Source: Bacilli bacterium (lineage in GTDB: Bacteria; Bacillota_I; Bacilli_A; RFN20; CAG-826). Taken from it: a DNA stretch of 64,000 bases. The first letter of the stretch is position 1, and each line of letters opens with the position of its first letter. Of this stretch, positions 16,496 to 26,739 are shown piece after piece. The stretch lies in assembly GCA_022653695.1 (NCBI GenBank), contig JALCSW010000004.1, positions 1 through 64,000 on the forward strand, in the 5' to 3' direction. The notes beneath the pieces are model-generated. The model did no database searches, was not told where the DNA came from, and worked only from the letters and a program-made list of their open reading frames with translations. Both the position numbers and the translations under genes were made by a program.

Positions 16496-18572
16496 AATAG
16501 CAAGCTCCTCCCTGTTGCCACTCGGACGAAGAATGGTTTTGGTAACCTATGGCGCAGACCTCGCTGATAAGGCGTCCGTTGCCGTTGGCGTCGCGAAGAT
16601 CGCGGGCCTCGTTTTGGGCCTGAAGCATTTCGGCATAGGATTTCCAGCCGTTTGACCAAGTGGTGAAGTTGTCGTCTTTGGTGCTCTGTCTCTTCTGCTT
16701 GCAATAGTTCAGGATGGTCGCTTCGAAATCGGAATCCTGGAAAGTCAGGCTGCCGACTCCGTCAAGGCCGCCGATGAGCTTCTCAAAGAGATAAGTGCTG
16801 AGCGCGCCGTTGTAGGATTTGACCCCGCTCACGATGTCGCCGGAGCGATCGTTGTAGTCCGTGGTGGTGTTGCGGTTGTAGTTGACGTAGGTCGTAAGGG
16901 CTTCGCCGGTAGAAGTCGTCGGATATCCGGAAAGTCCTGGGATTTTCGTGGTGTAGTACTGACTGAGGGTCGCGGTGCCGTCGACGGCGCTGTCGTTCTC
17001 ATTCACCTTTTTGGCGGCGCTGTCGAACGTCGTGTCGTATTGGCTCAGCGCGTCGCGTTGGATGACCATGAAGTGGACGCCTTGGTAACTGGAGGTTCCA
17101 GCACGGGCGACCAAAACGATTTGGCCCTCGCTGTCGGTGAGGACATTATGGGCGAAGCCGGGAAGGACGTCGGTCGTGTTGACTTGGAAGCCCGGAAGGG
17201 CCTCGTAAGCGGCCGAAGGGGTCCCGTCGAAGGTTTCCCCAGTGTAGGTATCGTTATTGGTAAGGTTATAAGGAATGTCGTTCGGCGTGACGACGCAAAC
17301 GTTGCGCTTGTTGAAATATTTGTTGAAGATGATGTTGCGCGGGTAGAAAGCGCTGTTGCCTTCGTAAACCGGCAAATTGGCGCTGTCGGTTTCGATCGTG
17401 GCGGCCTTCATAAGGGCGACCGCGGCGCCGAAGGGGATTTGGCCGATGCCGGTGGTGGAGCCATCGTCATAGGTTTCGCCGTACACCTTCGCGCTTGAGA
17501 CAAGCGACCCGTCTTCGAGGGTTTGGGTCGAATCGACGTCGGCTAAGGAAGTGGCTGACTCTTTAAGACCCGGGGCCACGCGGTAGACGTTTTTCGCCCC
17601 ATAAGCGGTGGTCTGCTCCCTTTTGTTGAAAAGGGACTCGTAGGCGTAAATGCCTAATTTGAATTCGGGAACGAGGTCGTTCGACATGACTTTCGTCATC
17701 AGGCTGGTTTCCCCATAAGCTTCGGCGCTGCTGGCGTCTTCGCTGAGGGCATAAGCCAAATTGCCGAAGTTCGGGCGGGTGTCGTCGCTATAGGGCGTCA
17801 AGGTTCCGTCGCTGGCCAAACTGGCCCCGGCAAGACGAGCCACGACGGTGGCGAGTTTGGTCGCCTGGTGGGTGGTATCGGTCCCCGAAGTCTTGTCCTC
17901 GGTAAGCGTGCCTTGGGTGTATTCCTTGTCGCTGGCGGCGACTTTCACCAAAATATGCCGGATGACATAAGGCATTTGCTCTTTGATCCAGCCGGCGTTT
18001 CCGATGCCATAGGTGTCATCGTTTTTCGGCATGAACAGCTTATCGTTGTCGTCGGTGCTGAGCCCGCCGTTAGCGGCGGTCGCCCCATCTTTCATGGCAT
18101 CGATGTAGTTGCTGTAGAAGTTGGATTCGAATTTGCTTTTCTCTTCGGTATAAAGGTAGTATTCGAAAAGTTCGTCGACGTTCTTGACGCTGTGCTTGGA
18201 TAGGATCTTTTCGAATTCCTCTTGGAAGGAAGTTTTATTGGTCTTGGCGTTGTCGGTCGCGGTCGCTTTGTCGGTTTCGACGTCCTTGCGAGCGGCTTTC
18301 TTAAGGGACTCAAGCGTGGTCGCGTCGCCTTTATCGTAATAATGTCTGATCAGGACTTCGTAGACTTTGTCGAACTCTGTTGACAGCGACGAACCGGTAG
18401 TTTGGTAACTGTCATATAGATCAGTGGCGTTGTAACCAACGACGTTCCCGGCGGCATCCGTGTACGTGAAGATGTTGCCGTTATTGTCTGTCGCAGGCGT
18501 GTTGCAGGCCGATAAGCCTACCGCTGCAGTGAGCAGCGCCATCAATCCGAGCGCACAGTTTGATTTTTTCAT
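16482..18572 (-). CDS. PrsA-like foldase lipoprotein with degenerate parvulin region
   Basis: Start MKKSNCALGLMALLTAAVGLSAC (lipobox LSAC); ..MPYVIRHILVKV..FGNLAYALSED.. resembles parvulin HIL and S-x-D motifs. ORF-track N-terminus upstream of 18572 is not native. Confidence 0.7.
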   Translation of the reverse strand: MKKSNCALGLMALLTAAVGLSACNTPATDNNGNIFTYTDAAGNVVGYNATDLYDSYQTTGSSLSTEFDKVYEVLIRHYYDKGDATTLESLKKAARKDVETDKATATDNAKTNKTSFQEEFEKILSKHSVKNVDELFEYYLYTEEKSKFESNFYSNYIDAMKDGATAANGGLSTDDNDKLFMPKNDDTYGIGNAGWIKEQMPYVIRHILVKVAASDKEYTQGTLTEDKTSGTDTTHQATKLATVVARLAGASLASDGTLTPYSDDTRPNFGNLAYALSEDASSAEAYGETSLMTKVMSNDLVPEFKLGIYAYESLFNKREQTTAYGAKNVYRVAPGLKESATSLADVDSTQTLEDGSLVSSAKVYGETYDDGSTTGIGQIPFGAAVALMKAATIETDSANLPVYEGNSAFYPRNIIFNKYFNKRNVCVVTPNDIPYNLTNNDTYTGETFDGTPSAAYEALPGFQVNTTDVLPGFAHNVLTDSEGQIVLVARAGTSSYQGVHFMVIQRDALSQYDTTFDSAAKKVNENDSAVDGTATLSQYYTTKIPGLSGYPTTSTGEALTTYVNYNRNTTTDYNDRSGDIVSGVKSYNGALSTYLFEKLIGGLDGVGSLTFQDSDFEATILNYCKQKRQSTKDDNFTTWSNGWKSYAEMLQAQNEARDLRDANGNGRLISEVCAIGYQNHSSSEWQQGGACYYVKG

Positions 18573-18758
18573 GTGTGGACTCGTTCCTCCTTGCTCAAAA
18601 TGGTGCGAGTTAAGTGTATTCTCTAAAGAGAATTGGTGCAACAACTTCTTAAGGCGCGCGCCCACACGCTAAAAGTAGGTAGTCTATCGATGGTCCATCG
18701 TATTGTTTGCGGTCATAACAAACGGGTACTAAAATAAGCGTGCTTTCAGGAGTTAACG

Positions 18759-19592
18759 ATGTCACAACTTGTCATAAAAAATCTCGAAGTGGCCGTCAAA
18801 GGCCAACCCATCCTCAAAGGGGTGAACCTTACGGTCAACGAGGGCGAAACGGTAGCTTTGTTAGGACCCAACGGACATGGGAAGAGCACGTTATTGGCCG
18901 CCATCATGGGCAACCCGGCCTACAGCGTCACCGGCGGTTCCGTCGAGTTTGACGGGAAGGACATCCTAAAAACGAGTCCCGACCTTCGCAGCAAGGCCGG
19001 TTTGTTCTTGGCCATGCAGTACCCCAGCGAAATCCCCGGCCTCAATAGCGCCGATTTCCTTAAGGCGGCCATGAACGCCCATCGGGAGAAGCCCATGTCG
19101 CTTTTCGAGTTCTATAATTCGCTTCAAAACGCCTATAAGGATATGGGGATCCCCTTCGAGATGAGCAAACGTAATCTCAATGAGGGTTTTTCGGGTGGGG
19201 AGAAGAAACGGAATGAGATGCTTCAGATGCGTCTATTGTCCCCAAGGATCGCCATGCTCGATGAAATCGATTCGGGCCTTGACGTCGACGCCATGCAAAT
19301 CGTCGCGAAAGCCATCGAGAAGGAGCAGCGGAGAGGGGCCGGATTCCTGGTCGTCAGCCACTACGCCCGCCTATACGGGATCATCAAACCGACGAGGGCG
19401 GCCGTCCTCGTCAATGGCCGCGTCGCCGTCGAAGGCGGACCGGATATCATCGCCAAGATCGACACCCAAGGATACGAATGGATCAAAGAGGAATTGGGGA
19501 TCGAAATCGAGAAAGAGGAAGGGAAACCGATGAACACCGTGTCCATCGGGGTTTGCGCCACAAAGGCCAGGTTTAACGATGACAAGAAGTGA
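18759..19592 (+). CDS. sufC: Fe-S assembly ATPase SufC
   Basis: MSQLVIKNLEVAVKGQPILKGVNLTVNEGETVALLGPNGHGKSTL..FSGGEKKRNEMLQ. Confidence 0.97.
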   Translation: MSQLVIKNLEVAVKGQPILKGVNLTVNEGETVALLGPNGHGKSTLLAAIMGNPAYSVTGGSVEFDGKDILKTSPDLRSKAGLFLAMQYPSEIPGLNSADFLKAAMNAHREKPMSLFEFYNSLQNAYKDMGIPFEMSKRNLNEGFSGGEKKRNEMLQMRLLSPRIAMLDEIDSGLDVDAMQIVAKAIEKEQRRGAGFLVVSHYARLYGIIKPTRAAVLVNGRVAVEGGPDIIAKIDTQGYEWIKEELGIEIEKEEGKPMNTVSIGVCATKARFNDDKK

Positions 19593-20283
19593 AGCGGAAA
19601 GAAGAATCGTTTTCGTTGACGATCTTCCTTCGAAATTCTCCATAACGGTGGAGGAGTGCCAAACCCTTCATCTGAACATCGCCTCATTTCAGGGATTCGC
19701 CGATTCGACGATCGACGTCATCGTTAAGGATAACGGGACGATCGATGGGGCTTTTGCGGATTTTTCGCAAGGAAACGGCAAGTTCGTTTTGAATGTTCGT
19801 TTGCTCGGGGAGGGCTCGAAATGCCGTTGGCACTTGGCATGCCTCGACGGCGGCCTCTCCCAAAAGGACTTCGAGACATCCGTCTATCATGAGGCGCCTC
19901 ATACCGGGGCCCTCATGAGCAACTACGGCATCGCCCGCGACGCCGGCAGGCTTGTTTTCGCCGGCACGAGCGAAATCCGGAAAGGCTCGGCGAAGGTGAA
20001 GACGCGTCAGGAATCCAAGATCATCGTTTTCGATCAAGGAGCCATCGGAAGGGCCAGCCCAATCCTCCGCATCGGCGACAACGACGTCGAGGCGAGCCAC
20101 GCCGCAGTCGTCGGGCGGCTCAATTCCGCCCACCTCTTCTATCTTGAGAGCCGGGGCATCAGCGAAGAGGAAGCCAAGCGGCTCATCACCCTCGGTTATC
20201 TGCGGCCCATCGAGGCTTCGTTCGTTGACGAAAGTTTGGTGGCGAAAATCGAATCCGCTATCGAGGGAGGGATTCAAAAATGA
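19579..20283 (+). CDS. sufD: Short SufD
   Basis: ..RQESKIIVFDQGAIGRASPILRIGDNDVEASHAAVVGRLNSAHLFYLESRGISEEEAKRLITLGYL; 234 aa; between sufC and sufS. Confidence 0.9.
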   Translation: MTRSEAERRIVFVDDLPSKFSITVEECQTLHLNIASFQGFADSTIDVIVKDNGTIDGAFADFSQGNGKFVLNVRLLGEGSKCRWHLACLDGGLSQKDFETSVYHEAPHTGALMSNYGIARDAGRLVFAGTSEIRKGSAKVKTRQESKIIVFDQGAIGRASPILRIGDNDVEASHAAVVGRLNSAHLFYLESRGISEEEAKRLITLGYLRPIEASFVDESLVAKIESAIEGGIQK

Positions 20284-21512
20284 TCGATCCGTATGAGATT
20301 CGCAAAGATTTCCCGATGTTCCGAAACGGCATCAAGATGCAAGGCAAACCCCTTGTGTGGCTCGATAACGCCTCCACGACTTTCAAGCCCGATTGCGTTT
20401 TGGACGCGGTCAGCGCCTACTATCGGTCCGAGACCTCGAACAGCCATCGGGGCGACTACGATCTTTGCTATCAGATCGATGAGCGGATCTTGGCCTCTCG
20501 GCAATCGGTGGCCAAACTAATCGATTGCAAGCCTCAGGAAGTGGTTTTCACTTCCGGGACGACTGCCTCGATCAATCTCGTCGCTTTCGGCTGGGGGGTT
20601 AAGTACCTTAAGAAAGGCGATGAGATTCTCTTGACGCAAGCGGAGCACGCGTCGAATGTTTTGCCTTGGTACAAGGTCAGCGAGATGACGGGGGCGGCCA
20701 TAAAATTCATTCCGCTTGACAAAGACGGGCGCCTCACCGTGGACAATTTGAGGAAGGTCATAACGGATCGCACGAAAATCGTCGCCATCGCCCACGTGAC
20801 GAACGTGTTAGGCTACATCGCTCCGGCGAAGGAACTCGCCAAAGTCGCGCACGCCCATGGGGCCCTTTTGGTTCTCGACGGCGCCCAAAGCGTGCCGCAT
20901 CTGCCTACCGACGTTCAGGACCTCGATTGCGATTTCCTTTCTTTCAGCGGGCACAAACTGTGCGGTCCGACAGGGATCGGCGTTCTCTATGGCAAATTCG
21001 ATTTGCTCAAAAAAATGGATCCGTTCATGACGGGTGGTGGAATGAACGCCAAGTTCGACATGTGCGGCGACGTCGCCTATTTGGAGCCGCCGGTCAAATT
21101 TGAGGCCGGAACCCAAAACATCGAAGGCATCCTTGGCTTGAAGGCGGCCGTCGATTACATAATGAAAATCGGCCTCAAGAACATCAACGAATACGAGGAA
21201 GAGCTCAAACGATACGCGGTCTCGGAGCTCGGGAAAACCGGGAATGCGATCATTTACAATGCCAAATCGGAAGCCGGCATCGTCACTTTCAATATCAAAG
21301 ACGTCTTCGCTCAAGACGCCGCCACGTTCCTCAATAGCCGCGGCATCGCCTGCCGGAGCGGCCAGCATTGCGCGAAAATCCTGATCGACTACCTGAAAGT
21401 GGTCGCCACGGTCCGCGCCAGTTTCTATTTCTACACCACCAAGGAGGACGTTGACGCCTTGGTTGACGCCGTTAAGCACGGAAAGGAGTTTCTCGATGCC
21501 TACTTCAATTGA
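20280..21512 (+). CDS. sufS: Cysteine desulfurase SufS
   Basis: ..FSGHKLCGPTGIGVLYGK.. PLP lysine; ..RSGQHCAKILIDYL.. active-site Cys. Confidence 0.97.
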   Translation: MIDPYEIRKDFPMFRNGIKMQGKPLVWLDNASTTFKPDCVLDAVSAYYRSETSNSHRGDYDLCYQIDERILASRQSVAKLIDCKPQEVVFTSGTTASINLVAFGWGVKYLKKGDEILLTQAEHASNVLPWYKVSEMTGAAIKFIPLDKDGRLTVDNLRKVITDRTKIVAIAHVTNVLGYIAPAKELAKVAHAHGALLVLDGAQSVPHLPTDVQDLDCDFLSFSGHKLCGPTGIGVLYGKFDLLKKMDPFMTGGGMNAKFDMCGDVAYLEPPVKFEAGTQNIEGILGLKAAVDYIMKIGLKNINEYEEELKRYAVSELGKTGNAIIYNAKSEAGIVTFNIKDVFAQDAATFLNSRGIACRSGQHCAKILIDYLKVVATVRASFYFYTTKEDVDALVDAVKHGKEFLDAYFN

Positions 21513-21939
21513 AGTCACTCCCCAGATGATGAGGGAAATCATCATGGATCATTATCAGAATCCGCGCCATAAGAGCAAGCCGACGGAAAGCGGCTATCTT
21601 TCGCTTCACGCCTCCAGCACGAACTGCATCGACGATTTCGATGTGTATCTTTTGGCTAAGGATGGCAAGATCGCCGACGCCCGTTGGGAGGGCGTCGCAT
21701 GCACGATCTCGTCCGCCTCGACGGACATTCTTTGCGACCGCGTCATCGGGATGACGTTCAAAGAGGCCCGGTACGTGATCGAGCAGTATCTCAACATGAT
21801 CGGGGAAAAAGAATATGACGCTTCCGTGCTTGACGAGGCCATCGTCTTCCTCAACACCGGGAAGCAAGCCGCCCGCATCCATTGCGCGACCATGGGCTGG
21901 ACCGCTTTGAAAGAGCTGTTGGAGAAAGAGGAGAAGTAG
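21496..21939 (+). CDS. sufU: SufU scaffold/sulfur-transfer protein
   Basis: ..[45 protein letters not shown]. Confidence 0.95.
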   Translation: MPTSIEVTPQMMREIIMDHYQNPRHKSKPTESGYLSLHASSTNCIDDFDVYLLAKDGKIADARWEGVACTISSASTDILCDRVIGMTFKEARYVIEQYLNMIGEKEYDASVLDEAIVFLNTGKQAARIHCATMGWTALKELLEKEEK

Positions 21940-21940
21940 G

Positions 21941-23338
21941 ATGGCGGACACGAAGTTCCTCGACGATTCCTACAAGTATGGCTTCAAAACCGACGCCAAG
22001 GTCCTTTTCACGACGGGCAAAGGCCTCAATGAGGGCGTCGTCAGGGCCATCAGCAAGCATAAGCGCGAGCCGGAATGGATGCTCGAATACCGCTTGCGGG
22101 CCCTCAAGGCCTTTGAAGCGATGCCCCTTCCCAAATTCGGTCCGGATCTTAAGTTCCTCGATTTCCCCTCTTACACCTACTACACGGGCGTGGCCAAAAA
22201 AGAAGGCACCGATTGGGACGAAGTCCCTTCGGCCGTCAAAAAGACCTTCGATCGCTTGGGCATCCCCGAAGCGGAGCAGAAGTACCTTTCGGGCGTCACC
22301 ACCCAATACGAAAGCGAAGTCGTTTATCACAACATGTTGGAAGAGGTCCAGAAGAAAGGCGTCATTTTCCTTTCCACGGACATGGCCCTTCAGACCTGCC
22401 CGGACCTCATGAAAAAATATTTCGGCACCGTAGTGCCGTTCGCCGACAACAAATTCGCGGCCTTAAACGGCGCGGTTTGGAGCGGCGGCAGTTTCATCTA
22501 TGTCCCCAAAGGCGTCCATCTCGACAAGCCGTTGCAGTCGTATTTTCGCATCAACAACGAAAAAACCGGGCAATTCGAGCGAACGCTCATCATCGTCGAT
22601 GAGGGCGCCGACATCAATTACGTCGAAGGTTGCACGGCCCCCATTTACAGCAAGGAATCGCTGCACGCGGCGGTGGTTGAGATCGTCGTTCTAAAAAATG
22701 CCCGCTGCCGTTACACGACGGTCCAAAACTGGAGCAACAACATCGTTAATTTGGTCACTCAAAGGGCTTTGGTGGAAGAAAACGGGCTCATGGAATGGGT
22801 CGATGGGAACATCGGCTCCATGCGCAACATGAAGTATCCGGCCTGCATCCTTAAGGGCGAAGGCGCCCGCGGATCGGCGATTTCGATCGCCGTCGGCGGC
22901 CACAACCAGTTTCAGGATAACGGCGCCCGGATGATCCACATCGGGAAGAACACCTCCTCGACCATCATCTCGAAATCCATTTGCAAGAACGGCGGGACCG
23001 CGAATTATCGCGGCACCGTCAGGATGGAACCGACGGCCGAGAACGGCCATTCCCACGTCGAGTGCGACACCTTGATCCTCGATGGGAAGAGCTACAGCGA
23101 CACCATTCCGACGAACGAGATCAAGAACCCCACCTCCTACATCGAACATGAGGCGACCGTCAGCAAAATAAACGAAGAGGAGCTCTTCTATCTCATGAGC
23201 CGCGGCATTTCCGAAGCCGATGCGACGCAGATGATCATCATGGGTTTCATCGAGCCTTTCTCACGCGAACTTCCGATGGAATACGCGGTCGAACTGAACC
23301 AATTGATCAAACTTGACATGAGCGATTCGATCGGCTGA
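21941..23338 (+). CDS. sufB: SufB
   Basis: ..[27 protein letters not shown]..; ends ..[22 protein letters not shown].. Confidence 0.97.
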   Translation: MADTKFLDDSYKYGFKTDAKVLFTTGKGLNEGVVRAISKHKREPEWMLEYRLRALKAFEAMPLPKFGPDLKFLDFPSYTYYTGVAKKEGTDWDEVPSAVKKTFDRLGIPEAEQKYLSGVTTQYESEVVYHNMLEEVQKKGVIFLSTDMALQTCPDLMKKYFGTVVPFADNKFAALNGAVWSGGSFIYVPKGVHLDKPLQSYFRINNEKTGQFERTLIIVDEGADINYVEGCTAPIYSKESLHAAVVEIVVLKNARCRYTTVQNWSNNIVNLVTQRALVEENGLMEWVDGNIGSMRNMKYPACILKGEGARGSAISIAVGGHNQFQDNGARMIHIGKNTSSTIISKSICKNGGTANYRGTVRMEPTAENGHSHVECDTLILDGKSYSDTIPTNEIKNPTSYIEHEATVSKINEEELFYLMSRGISEADATQMIIMGFIEPFSRELPMEYAVELNQLIKLDMSDSIG

Positions 23339-23354
23339 AGAATTTAACGGAACC

Positions 23355-25226
23355 ATGGATTACGATGTCATTGTCGTCGGTGGTGGGCACGCGGGGGTGG
23401 AGGCTGCGTGCGCCGCGGCCCATATGGGCATGCGGACGCTTTTGTGCACCCTTGACGTCAAGATGATGGCCAACATGCCTTGCAACCCCCATATCGGCGG
23501 TTCGGCGAAAGGCATCGTGGTTCGCGAAATCGACGCTTTGGGCGGAATGATGGGCGTCGCGGCCGACCACCGTCCTTTGCAAATCAAGTTTTTGAACACG
23601 GCCAAAGGGCCGGGCGTCCAATGCCTTCGGGCTCAGGAGGACAAAATCGGCTACCCGGCGTATATGCAGTCGCTGGTTCTCGCGACCCCCAATCTCACGG
23701 TCAAGGAATGCGAAGTCAAATCGTTGCTCTATGGCGACGGGAAAGTCTTTGGCGTCGTTACGGGGGATGGCGAAAGGATATCCGCAAAGGCCGTCGTCAT
23801 CACGACGGGGACTTATATGGAGAGCACCATCATTTCCGGGGAGGATGTCCATCCGGGGGGACCGGATGGGGAAGCTTCCTCCCGGGGGTTAAGCAAATGC
23901 CTTCAGGAAATGGGGCTTGACGTTTTCCGCCTTAAGACCGGAACCCCGCCCCGTCTTAAGAAAAGCACGATCGATTTCTCCAAAATGCAGGTTCAGCTTG
24001 GGCAAGACGGCGAATTGGCTTTCTCTTTCCTGACGAAGGAATTCACGCCCCTTTCGCGGCAATTGCCCTGCTATCTTTTCTACACTTCGCCCGAAACCTT
24101 AAGGATAATCCGCGACAATTTGGACAAATCCGCCGTGTTCAATGGCCTCATCAAAGGGGTGGGGCCCCGTTATTGCCCCTCCATCGAGAGCAAAGTCGTC
24201 CGTTTCGCGGACAAACCCCGCCATCAGCTTTTCCTGGAACCGGAGACCGAATTCGGCGAATCCGTTTATCTTCAGGGCTTTTCGATGGGTTTCCCGCACG
24301 CGATCCAAGAAAGGCTCGTCCATTCGTTGCCGGGCCTTGAGCGCGCCGAGATCCTCAAGTGGTCCTACCAAATCGAGTACGACGCGATTCGCCCTTTGCA
24401 GTTCAAGCCGACTTTGGAAACCAAAAAGTACGAAGGGCTTTATGGCGCCGGCCAGATATGTGGGACGTCCGGCTACGAAGAGGCCGCCGGCCTTGGCCTA
24501 TTGGCCGGAATCAACGCTTCTTTGAAGATCCAAGGCAAGGAGCCGCTCATTTTGCGGCGGGACGAGAGCTATATTGGCGTCATGATCGACGATCTCGTCA
24601 CCAAAGGGACCGACGAGCCTTACCGCCTTATGTCGAGCCGCGCCGAATACCGTTTGCTTTTGCGTCACGACAACGCCGATCTTCGCCTTACGCCGCACGG
24701 GCGCCGAATCGGCCTCATCGGCGAAGGCCGGTATCAGGCCTTTCTAAGCAAATACAAAAGAATCGACGAGGCCATCCACATTATGGGGAAAACGAACGTC
24801 CAAGACAAAAAGGGCTGCGCCAAGTATCTTTTGGACCATGGGTTCACCGACACGGCGTGTGGGCATAAAGGGCTCGAGCTTCTGCGTCGCCCAGGGCTGA
24901 CTTACCGCGGCATTTCCCCTTTGATGCCCGAACTGAAAGGGTTTTCCTTTGACGAGGGGGAAACGTTGGCCCTTGAGACGAAAGTAAAGTACGAAGGCTA
25001 TATCGGCAAGGAGCTTAAGGATGCCGCGAACGCCCAAAAACTCGAAAAGATCAAGCTTCCGGGCGGAGTGGATTACGAGAAAATCGACGGTTTGGCCCTT
25101 GAGGCTCGCCAGAAACTTAACGCCGTTCAGCCTCTCACGATCGGCCAAGCCAGCCGAATCAGCGGAGTCAACCCCGCCGACATTTCGATTCTGATCCTTT
25201 CGCTAAAAAAGAAAGGGCTCATATGA
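23355..25226 (+). CDS. mnmG: tRNA uridine-5-carboxymethylaminomethyl modification enzyme MnmG/GidA
   Basis: MDYDVIVVGGGHAGVEAACAAAHMG..NPHIGGSAKGIVVREIDALGG. Confidence 0.98.
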   Translation: MDYDVIVVGGGHAGVEAACAAAHMGMRTLLCTLDVKMMANMPCNPHIGGSAKGIVVREIDALGGMMGVAADHRPLQIKFLNTAKGPGVQCLRAQEDKIGYPAYMQSLVLATPNLTVKECEVKSLLYGDGKVFGVVTGDGERISAKAVVITTGTYMESTIISGEDVHPGGPDGEASSRGLSKCLQEMGLDVFRLKTGTPPRLKKSTIDFSKMQVQLGQDGELAFSFLTKEFTPLSRQLPCYLFYTSPETLRIIRDNLDKSAVFNGLIKGVGPRYCPSIESKVVRFADKPRHQLFLEPETEFGESVYLQGFSMGFPHAIQERLVHSLPGLERAEILKWSYQIEYDAIRPLQFKPTLETKKYEGLYGAGQICGTSGYEEAAGLGLLAGINASLKIQGKEPLILRRDESYIGVMIDDLVTKGTDEPYRLMSSRAEYRLLLRHDNADLRLTPHGRRIGLIGEGRYQAFLSKYKRIDEAIHIMGKTNVQDKKGCAKYLLDHGFTDTACGHKGLELLRRPGLTYRGISPLMPELKGFSFDEGETLALETKVKYEGYIGKELKDAANAQKLEKIKLPGGVDYEKIDGLALEARQKLNAVQPLTIGQASRISGVNPADISILILSLKKKGLI

Positions 25227-25921
25227 CTTACGAGGAATTGGTTTCCAGCCTCGGCCCCTCGGTCGCCCTTTCCGCGGAAGCGGTTTCCAAACTTCGCCGT
25301 TTCGCCGCCCTCCTCAGCGAATGGAACGAAAAGATGAACCTGACCGCCATAACCAAGGAAAGCGAAGTGGTGGAGAAGCATTTCTATGATTGCCTTCTGC
25401 CCTGCAAATATCTGTCTTTGAAGGGGAAAAAGGTCGCCGACTTGGGAACGGGGGCGGGTTTTCCCGGCTTGGTTTGGGCCATCGTCAACCCCGAAGCCTC
25501 TTTCACCCTCATCGAGGCCACGGGAAAGAAGTGCTCCTTCCTTGAGGCCGCGGTCGAGGCCTGCGGGCTTGCTAACGTGAGGATCGTCCATAAGCGTTGC
25601 GAGGAGATGAAGGAGCGTGAGGCCTTTGATGTCGTGGTCGCGAGGGCGGTCGCCCCGATGGGAACGCTTCTTGAAATTTCCCTCCCGCTTGTCAAGGTCG
25701 GTGGGGTTTTCTTGGCGATGAAAGGGTCTGGCGGCCAAGAAGAATTTAATAAAACCGGCAAAGAAATAGAAAAGCTTGGGGCGGTTCTCAAAACCATGAA
25801 ATCCGAATCGCTCCCCAACGGCATGGGCATTCGCCGAAATTTCATTTTCCTCAAAGAAAGGCCCACGCCCAGAAAATATCCCCGCCCTTGGGCCACGATA
25901 ATCAAAAAACCTTTGGTGTGA
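25223..25921 (+). CDS. rsmG: 16S rRNA (guanine527-N7)-methyltransferase RsmG/GidB
   Basis: ..MNLTAITKESEVVEKHFYDCL..VADLGTGAGFPGL. Confidence 0.96.
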   Translation: MTYEELVSSLGPSVALSAEAVSKLRRFAALLSEWNEKMNLTAITKESEVVEKHFYDCLLPCKYLSLKGKKVADLGTGAGFPGLVWAIVNPEASFTLIEATGKKCSFLEAAVEACGLANVRIVHKRCEEMKEREAFDVVVARAVAPMGTLLEISLPLVKVGGVFLAMKGSGGQEEFNKTGKEIEKLGAVLKTMKSESLPNGMGIRRNFIFLKERPTPRKYPRPWATIIKKPLV

Positions 25922-25959
25922 AACTTTTAAAAAATGTTTCACGCGAGTAAACTTAAGCC

Positions 25960-26739
25960 ATGACTCAAATTATTTCCATCGCCAATCAGAAAGGCGGGGT
26001 CGGGAAGACGACGACCGCGATCAACCTTTCGGCCGCCTTAGCCAAACAACGCCAAAAAGTGCTTTTGATCGATTTCGACTCGCAAGGGAACGCGGGGCGG
26101 GGCCTCGGGGTCGACATCACTCTTCTCGAAAGGACCGTTTTCGACGCCCTCATCGGAAGGGTTGACGTCAATAAGTGCATTTTGCCATCGCCCCAAGAGG
26201 GGCTTTTCCTTTTGCCCAGCAACCTTAAACTCGCTTCCTTAGACGCTTTTTTTCAGGCCACCCCGAACCCCGAACCGTTTCGTCTTTTGGAGAAGGCGAT
26301 CAAGGATCTGAAGGCGGAGTATGATTACATCATCATCGATTGCCCGCCTTCGCTTGGTCTTCTTTCCCTCAATGCCCTGACCGCTTCCGACGGGGTCATC
26401 ATCCCCGTTCAGTGCGAGTATTTCGCGATGGAAGCTCTTGCCGCGATTCTTTCGACCATCACCAAAGTTCAGCACGACTACAACCCAAGGCTTCGCATCG
26501 AGGGTTTCTTGCTTACGATGTATGACCCCCGGATTAGTTTGGCGACGGAGGTAGCCACCCAAGTCCGAGGCCTCTTCAAGGAAAACACTTTCATAATCGC
26601 CATTCCGCGCAACATCTCCTTGCCGGAAAGCTGCGCCAAAGGGTTGCCCGTCGGCAGTTGGCGGCCTTCCTCCCAAGGCGCGTTGGCTTACGCCGCCCTC
26701 GCCCGTGAGGTTTTGGACCATGACCAGGAAAAGCGGTAA
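25960..26739 (+). CDS. parA: ParA/Soj chromosome partitioning ATPase
   Basis: MTQIISIANQKGGVGKTTTAINLSAALA. Confidence 0.97.
   Translation: MTQIISIANQKGGVGKTTTAINLSAALAKQRQKVLLIDFDSQGNAGRGLGVDITLLERTVFDALIGRVDVNKCILPSPQEGLFLLPSNLKLASLDAFFQATPNPEPFRLLEKAIKDLKAEYDYIIIDCPPSLGLLSLNALTASDGVIIPVQCEYFAMEALAAILSTITKVQHDYNPRLRIEGFLLTMYDPRISLATEVATQVRGLFKENTFIIAIPRNISLPESCAKGLPVGSWRPSSQGALAYAALAREVLDHDQEKR

Noticed and set aside
18573-18665. 31-aa extension MGARLKKLLHQFSLENTLNSHHFEQGGTSPH upstream of the PrsA-like lipoprotein
   Set aside because: The signal peptide begins at MKKSNCALGL (18572); the extension would mask it and overlaps the divergent regulatory region.
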